Positions 60,521 to 64,000 of a stretch of DNA of 64,000 nucleotides are shown here, piece by piece; position 1 is the first letter of the stretch; each line of letters begins with the position of its first letter. Both the position numbers and the translations under genes were made by a program. The stretch is from Paratinospora sagittata (lineage: Eukaryota > Streptophyta > Magnoliopsida > Ranunculales > Menispermaceae): positions 10,062,019 through 10,126,018 of the forward strand of contig CM069608.1 of assembly GCA_035771175.1 (NCBI GenBank), read 5' to 3'. The notes beneath the pieces are model-generated. The model saw only the letters and a program-made list of their open reading frames with translations. It did no database searches and was not told the DNA's origin.

Positions 60521-61641
60521 TGTTGAATAAAGTTCATGGCAACTATTGGCAAATTAAAATCTAATTGTGATAATCCTTTGGTTAAAGCAATTTGAAACTT
60601 ACACACAATTCAACTCAACTTAACAATGCCTTTTCCCACCTGTGTGGGTTACAATTAAAAACTTATATACAAGTATAATAAGGAAATAGAGCAAGAAAGG
60701 GAGGCATCCGACTTTTACATAGTTCATGAAGCCTTGCCTACGTCCATGACTAGAGAAATCCTTCTCTAGATTTTCACTAATTCAAATCCACTTCGCAGGG
60801 CGTATATCAATCATTTATGCCTATCCATTTCAATTCTAAGAATAAAAACCTTCTTACAATTGGTTACAAACTTGGAACCCAAATGCAACTCCCTATCACT
60901 TTACAACATATAATAAAAATGATAAAGACAAAGTACAAGTCAGTTTTTTATCAGAGTACTTACTATAAGTATAGTTTTTACTTGGATTACTTAGCTAGAA
61001 GATTGAATTTGAAAGATCAAGGCTTGAGTGTTTGCAAACTGCACTTTGAAATCCAAATCTCAAATATTAAACTTGTAAACCTCTGTTGAAAACAACAATG
61101 AGGGTTGTGTTTATAACACAAACCAAAATCTAGCTGGCGGAAACACTCTAGATCAATCAGAAAAGACTCATTCAAATTTAAAGCATTATTTTTGGTTTAG
61201 AAAGAATCTAGAAGTCGACTAGCATGAGCTAGTAGTCGACCACAACTCCGAAGTGGTCAAAATACTAAATCTAGTAGTTGACTAGGATCCAGCCGTTGAA
61301 GCTGGGATGTTTTGTTATTACTCGATGCTCCAGTCCTCTCTTTAGTCCACTAGTAAATATGATAATTGATTGACTACTTTGGCCTAGTATCGGACTCCTT
61401 TTGATATGATTTCAAATAATTGGGTTCAAACAACTTTCAAACCTTCAAAACATCTAAAACACTTGAAATCATGATAGAAAATTTTTAAAACAATTTTGTT
61501 CAAAACTCAAGACATATATAGAAAGTTTCATCTAAAGGTTTTCAACAAAAACAAAACCAAAACTCAAGTCAAGGCTTGAAACTGAATGATCCAAGGAAAA
61601 GATAGATATAAGCTACGTATTCCTTCAGATACAACCTAACA
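60521..61641 (+). repeat. Possible copia-type LTR preceded by a purine tract
   Basis: The string ccaaaaaggggaggggggg (60502-60520) resembles a polypurine tract and is followed by tgttgaataaag. A matching cctaaca end occurs at 61641, giving TG...CA borders about 1.1 kb apart. The interior has repeated agtcgac words (61214-61275) and no ORF. Without a second copy or target duplication the assignment is tentative. Confidence 0.35.
60605..60655 (-). repeat. RTE LINE 3' tail fragment, antisense
   Basis: The sequence attcaactcaacttaacaat followed by gccttttcccacc is the reverse complement of the RTE 3' signature. It lies inside the possible copia LTR. No coding part is attached. Confidence 0.45.
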
Positions 61642-61990
61642 ATTATAATATGTGTCGTGAACCTTGAGTCTTGAATTTCCATATAGTTCTTTGTGCTTGA
61701 ATCCTTTGATTCTTGACTTGGGAATCTTGTTGGGTTCTTCTTTTTCGTTGAAAAAATCCTTCATTTTACCCACTAAGCTACACCTTCGATACTCCAAACA
61801 CTTAGATATGGAGTGGAGTATCTTTCATTCGAACAACATTCAAAGAGATAGCAACAGTATCAGACAAAGACAATGTTTTGTTATCATCAAAATCCATTCT
61901 GTTTAATGTTGACAATATGTAGAACAAGTATGGAGGAACAATAAACAATATAAATAGTACATGTTGCTACTTATGTAAAGTTTATGGAAA

Positions 61991-63631
61991 TTACAAGGGC
62001 ATGCAATCTTGCAATAGGTTTTCCCCTTTATCTTTTTCCTCTCTTTCATCTTCAAGTATGATAAATTTCGTTTTCTCAAAGTTTTCAGGCAGAAGGTGTT
62101 TTCTTTCCATCTCATTCAATAGCTGTACAACCAGTCTAGTTTCTTTTGACTTACAGAGTCCCCTAAGAAGTTCAATTATAAAACTTGACTCAGGAACAAT
62201 ACATTTCTCCAACATTTCTTTCAAAACTTGAACAGCTCCCTTAAAATCCCCATTCTTACAAAATGTAGATATCAACATGTTGAAAGTATCATTGTTTGGA
62301 TGACACCCACTCTTTTTCATGCTTTTGTATAGCAAGAAAGCACGATCAGAATTTTGTCTCACACACTGTCCAGCAATAAGAGCAGAAAAAGTTGAAGCAT
62401 TTGGAACTAAATTCTCCTTCTCAAGTTCTTTAACCAAATATGTTGCTTTCTTTGTCTTTCCCTCCTGGGAAAATCCCAATATCAAGGCATTATATGTTAA
62501 AATATCAGCTTCAATTCCAAGCCTCAGCATTTCCTCGTGAAGCCTGCTACCCATCTCACTATTACCCACTTGGCCATACCCATTGATTAAAGTATTGTAA
62601 GTAATGATATTAGGAGCAACATCCATAGCTTTCATCTCAGTAAACATTCGATTAGCTTCATGTAGTTTCCCTTCTTTGCACAATCCATGGATAAGAATGT
62701 TATATGTAACAACATTCGGTTGGCAACCGCACTTCCCCATTGTGTCCTTTAGTTTCAAGGCTAAATTTAACAACCCTTGATTGCAATGCCCAACAATCAA
62801 TGTATTAAAAGTAGCATTTGTTGGTCTGCAACCCATGCTCTCCATCTCCTTAAACACCTCAAGGGCCTTCTCTAACTTTCCCAGCTTACAATGAGAGCAA
62901 ATAACCATGTTGAGAGTATAAGTATTTGGAGAAATCCGACAACGCCGCATCTCCTTATAAAATGATAAGGCAATATCCATCCGATGTAAATCAATCAATG
63001 AGCTCATGTACGCATTGCAAGATTCAACATTTGGCAGAAACCCATAATCTTTCATTCGACAAAAAACATCTGTAGCATTCCTAAATTTTTTCATGTGGGC
63101 ATAAGTCTTGAAGAGGGAATCAAAAACACGAGGAGACGAATCACATAGGCGGTATGAATAAAGTATGGCCTCAAAAAGTCTCAATGGAGAATCTAAAACA
63201 TTTGGGGTTATGGTACCTTTCAAGATATTTTCCGCAGCCTTAAACCTTTTCTCCTTGGTGAGAATATGAAGGATAATGACATTCGTATCGAGTGAGTGAG
63301 AACCGGGCTTTTTCTCTTCCACCCATTTGAAAAATTCCAGAGCTAAAACATGGTCTTTTTGGATCTTTAACAGAATGTGTTTGATTCTAAATGGGGTTAA
63401 ACCAGCTGCTAATGTATTGAGCTTGGTCCAATCTGAGTGAACTAAATGACTATGAGCAACATTCACAAAATCAAGATCTTGCCCCTTTGGTTCCGGAATC
63501 GATCGATGCGGAAGCGGAAGGAAACTCCAATTTCTACCCAAAATTGCAGAGCTAGTGGATTCTGTGGAAGTAGAATTGTTTTTAACTAAACCAAGAGAAG
63601 TCGAAATTCGGCGAAAGATGAGAAGACTCAT
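61991..63631 (-). CDS. P-class pentatricopeptide repeat protein, At4g26680 type, predicted mitochondrial
   Basis: P-class PPR proteins bind organellar RNA, one base per repeat, and act in its stabilisation, splicing or processing. The first ATG of the frame is at 63631 (context caagcATGagt), giving 546 residues without introns; the frame is open upstream only through a non-ATG codon. Residues 1-30 (MSLLIFRRISTSLGLVKNNS) are Arg/Ser-rich and look like a mitochondrial presequence. Conserved family landmarks are HRSIPEPKGQDLDFVNVAHS, LKIQKD..LALEFFKW and PRVFDSLFKTYAHMKKFRNA. About nine PPR motifs run from residue 170 to 480 (CNAYMSSL, LNMVICSHCKLGKLEKAL, FNTLIVGHC, YNILIHGLCKEGKLHEA, YNTLINGYG, YNALILGFS, FSALIAGQC, FNMLISTFCKNGDFKGA). 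No E or DYW domain follows. All frames look intact, so it is probably functional. Confidence 0.9.
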   Translation of the reverse strand: MSLLIFRRISTSLGLVKNNSTSTESTSSAILGRNWSFLPLPHRSIPEPKGQDLDFVNVAHSHLVHSDWTKLNTLAAGLTPFRIKHILLKIQKDHVLALEFFKWVEEKKPGSHSLDTNVIILHILTKEKRFKAAENILKGTITPNVLDSPLRLFEAILYSYRLCDSSPRVFDSLFKTYAHMKKFRNATDVFCRMKDYGFLPNVESCNAYMSSLIDLHRMDIALSFYKEMRRCRISPNTYTLNMVICSHCKLGKLEKALEVFKEMESMGCRPTNATFNTLIVGHCNQGLLNLALKLKDTMGKCGCQPNVVTYNILIHGLCKEGKLHEANRMFTEMKAMDVAPNIITYNTLINGYGQVGNSEMGSRLHEEMLRLGIEADILTYNALILGFSQEGKTKKATYLVKELEKENLVPNASTFSALIAGQCVRQNSDRAFLLYKSMKKSGCHPNNDTFNMLISTFCKNGDFKGAVQVLKEMLEKCIVPESSFIIELLRGLCKSKETRLVVQLLNEMERKHLLPENFEKTKFIILEDEREEKDKGENLLQDCMPL

Positions 63632-63930
63632 GCTTGTTTTTCTAATTGAATATGACGAACTAAGGATAATTGAGATGAAATATGAGTTTTTAAACCGATA
63701 GAAATTATTCAATCAAATAAAAAGGCGGGTAACTTGGGAATTACGCGTTTCCAATTGGGTTCTTCTTCTTCTTCTTCTTTTCTGGAATTTGTTTTCGTTG
63801 TCGAAAACTCCTCTTTGAATCTGAATTTGCAACTGCAAACCATGAAAAAAAAAATTAAAAAAAAAGTTAGGATTTTTTTTCCAGTTAAGAAGAAGAAGAA
63901 GAGCAGATTATGCAAGTGAAGATCGCTTAC

Positions 63931-63951
63931 TTCGAGTTGCTCTTTCGCCAT
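63931..63951 (-). other. Possible first exon or upstream ORF (aATGGCG ... gtaagc)
   Basis: On the minus strand an ATG in the favourable plant context taATGGCG opens MAKEQLE and meets a consensus donor gtaagc after seven codons. It lies 320 bp upstream of the PPR start. It could be a spliced 5' leader or upstream ORF of the PPR transcript (acceptor-like ccttag lies just before the PPR ATG), or the start of another gene. Confidence 0.3.
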
Positions 63952-64000
63952 TACTATGTAATCTGACACTCTCTCTTCGTCTTCAACTGCATAATTCAGA

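Noticed and set aside
63632..63712. N-terminal extension of the PPR frame by 27 residues
   Set aside because: The upstream codon is TTG, not ATG; the first ATG at 63631 begins a typical mitochondrial presequence.

Overview
This window is plant nuclear DNA, almost certainly from a eudicot. It is AT-rich, has spliced plant genes with GT/AG introns, and is dominated by LTR retrotransposons, LINEs, tRNA-derived SINEs, MITEs and one insertion of plastid DNA. I cannot name the species. Only three host genes are well supported: the 3' half of a Golgi Qb-SNARE gene of the GOS12 type (+, 5164-7261), a complete six-exon gene for a thylakoid-lumen pentapeptide-repeat protein of the TL20.3 type (-, 17529 down to 7486, 270 aa), and an intronless P-class PPR gene of the At4g26680 type (-, 63631 down to 61991, 546 aa). 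The first two lie tail to tail, 224 bp apart.

Layout. 1-2715: decayed Ty1/copia element on the minus strand, running off the left edge, with a psbD/psbC plastid fragment inside it. 2716-7261: hAT-like MITE, then the last four exons of the SNARE gene; its 5' exons must lie left of the window if the gene is intact. 7486-17529: TL20.3 gene, whose introns hold an Au-like SINE, a hAT-like element, RTE LINE fragments and a small solo LTR. 17755-35041: a four-level nest. A foldback or Mutator-like element (9-bp target duplication) contains a minus-strand solo LTR (5-bp duplication). That contains a Ty3/Tekay-like retrotransposon with two 2.66-kb LTRs (5-bp duplication), and its integrase region is in turn split by a further solo-LTR-like sequence. 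35108-42040: inverted-repeat DNA elements, one of them split by a 5'-truncated L1-type LINE with target duplications. 42040-52290: low-coding DNA with a snap-back MITE, two tRNA-type SINEs, a SINE-like element with an RTE-type 3' tail, a minus-strand L1 LINE, a possible PPR remnant and a few exon-like islands. 52300-57616: plus-strand L1 LINE split by a 3.7-kb non-coding LTR element. 57617-61641: a TRIM-like mini LTR element carrying a hAT-like MITE, a Ty3 chromovirus deletion derivative, another copy of the TRIM LTR and a possible copia LTR. 61991-64000: PPR gene and its 5' flank.

The host genes have unrelated roles (Golgi membrane fusion, thylakoid lumen, organellar RNA) and do not form a functional cluster. 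The main interest is the order of transposon events, several apparently non-autonomous families, and their effect on intron and promoter architecture. I found no CRISPR array, rRNA gene or intact functional tRNA gene. All identifications are from reading the sequence and knowledge of the families; no database search was run.
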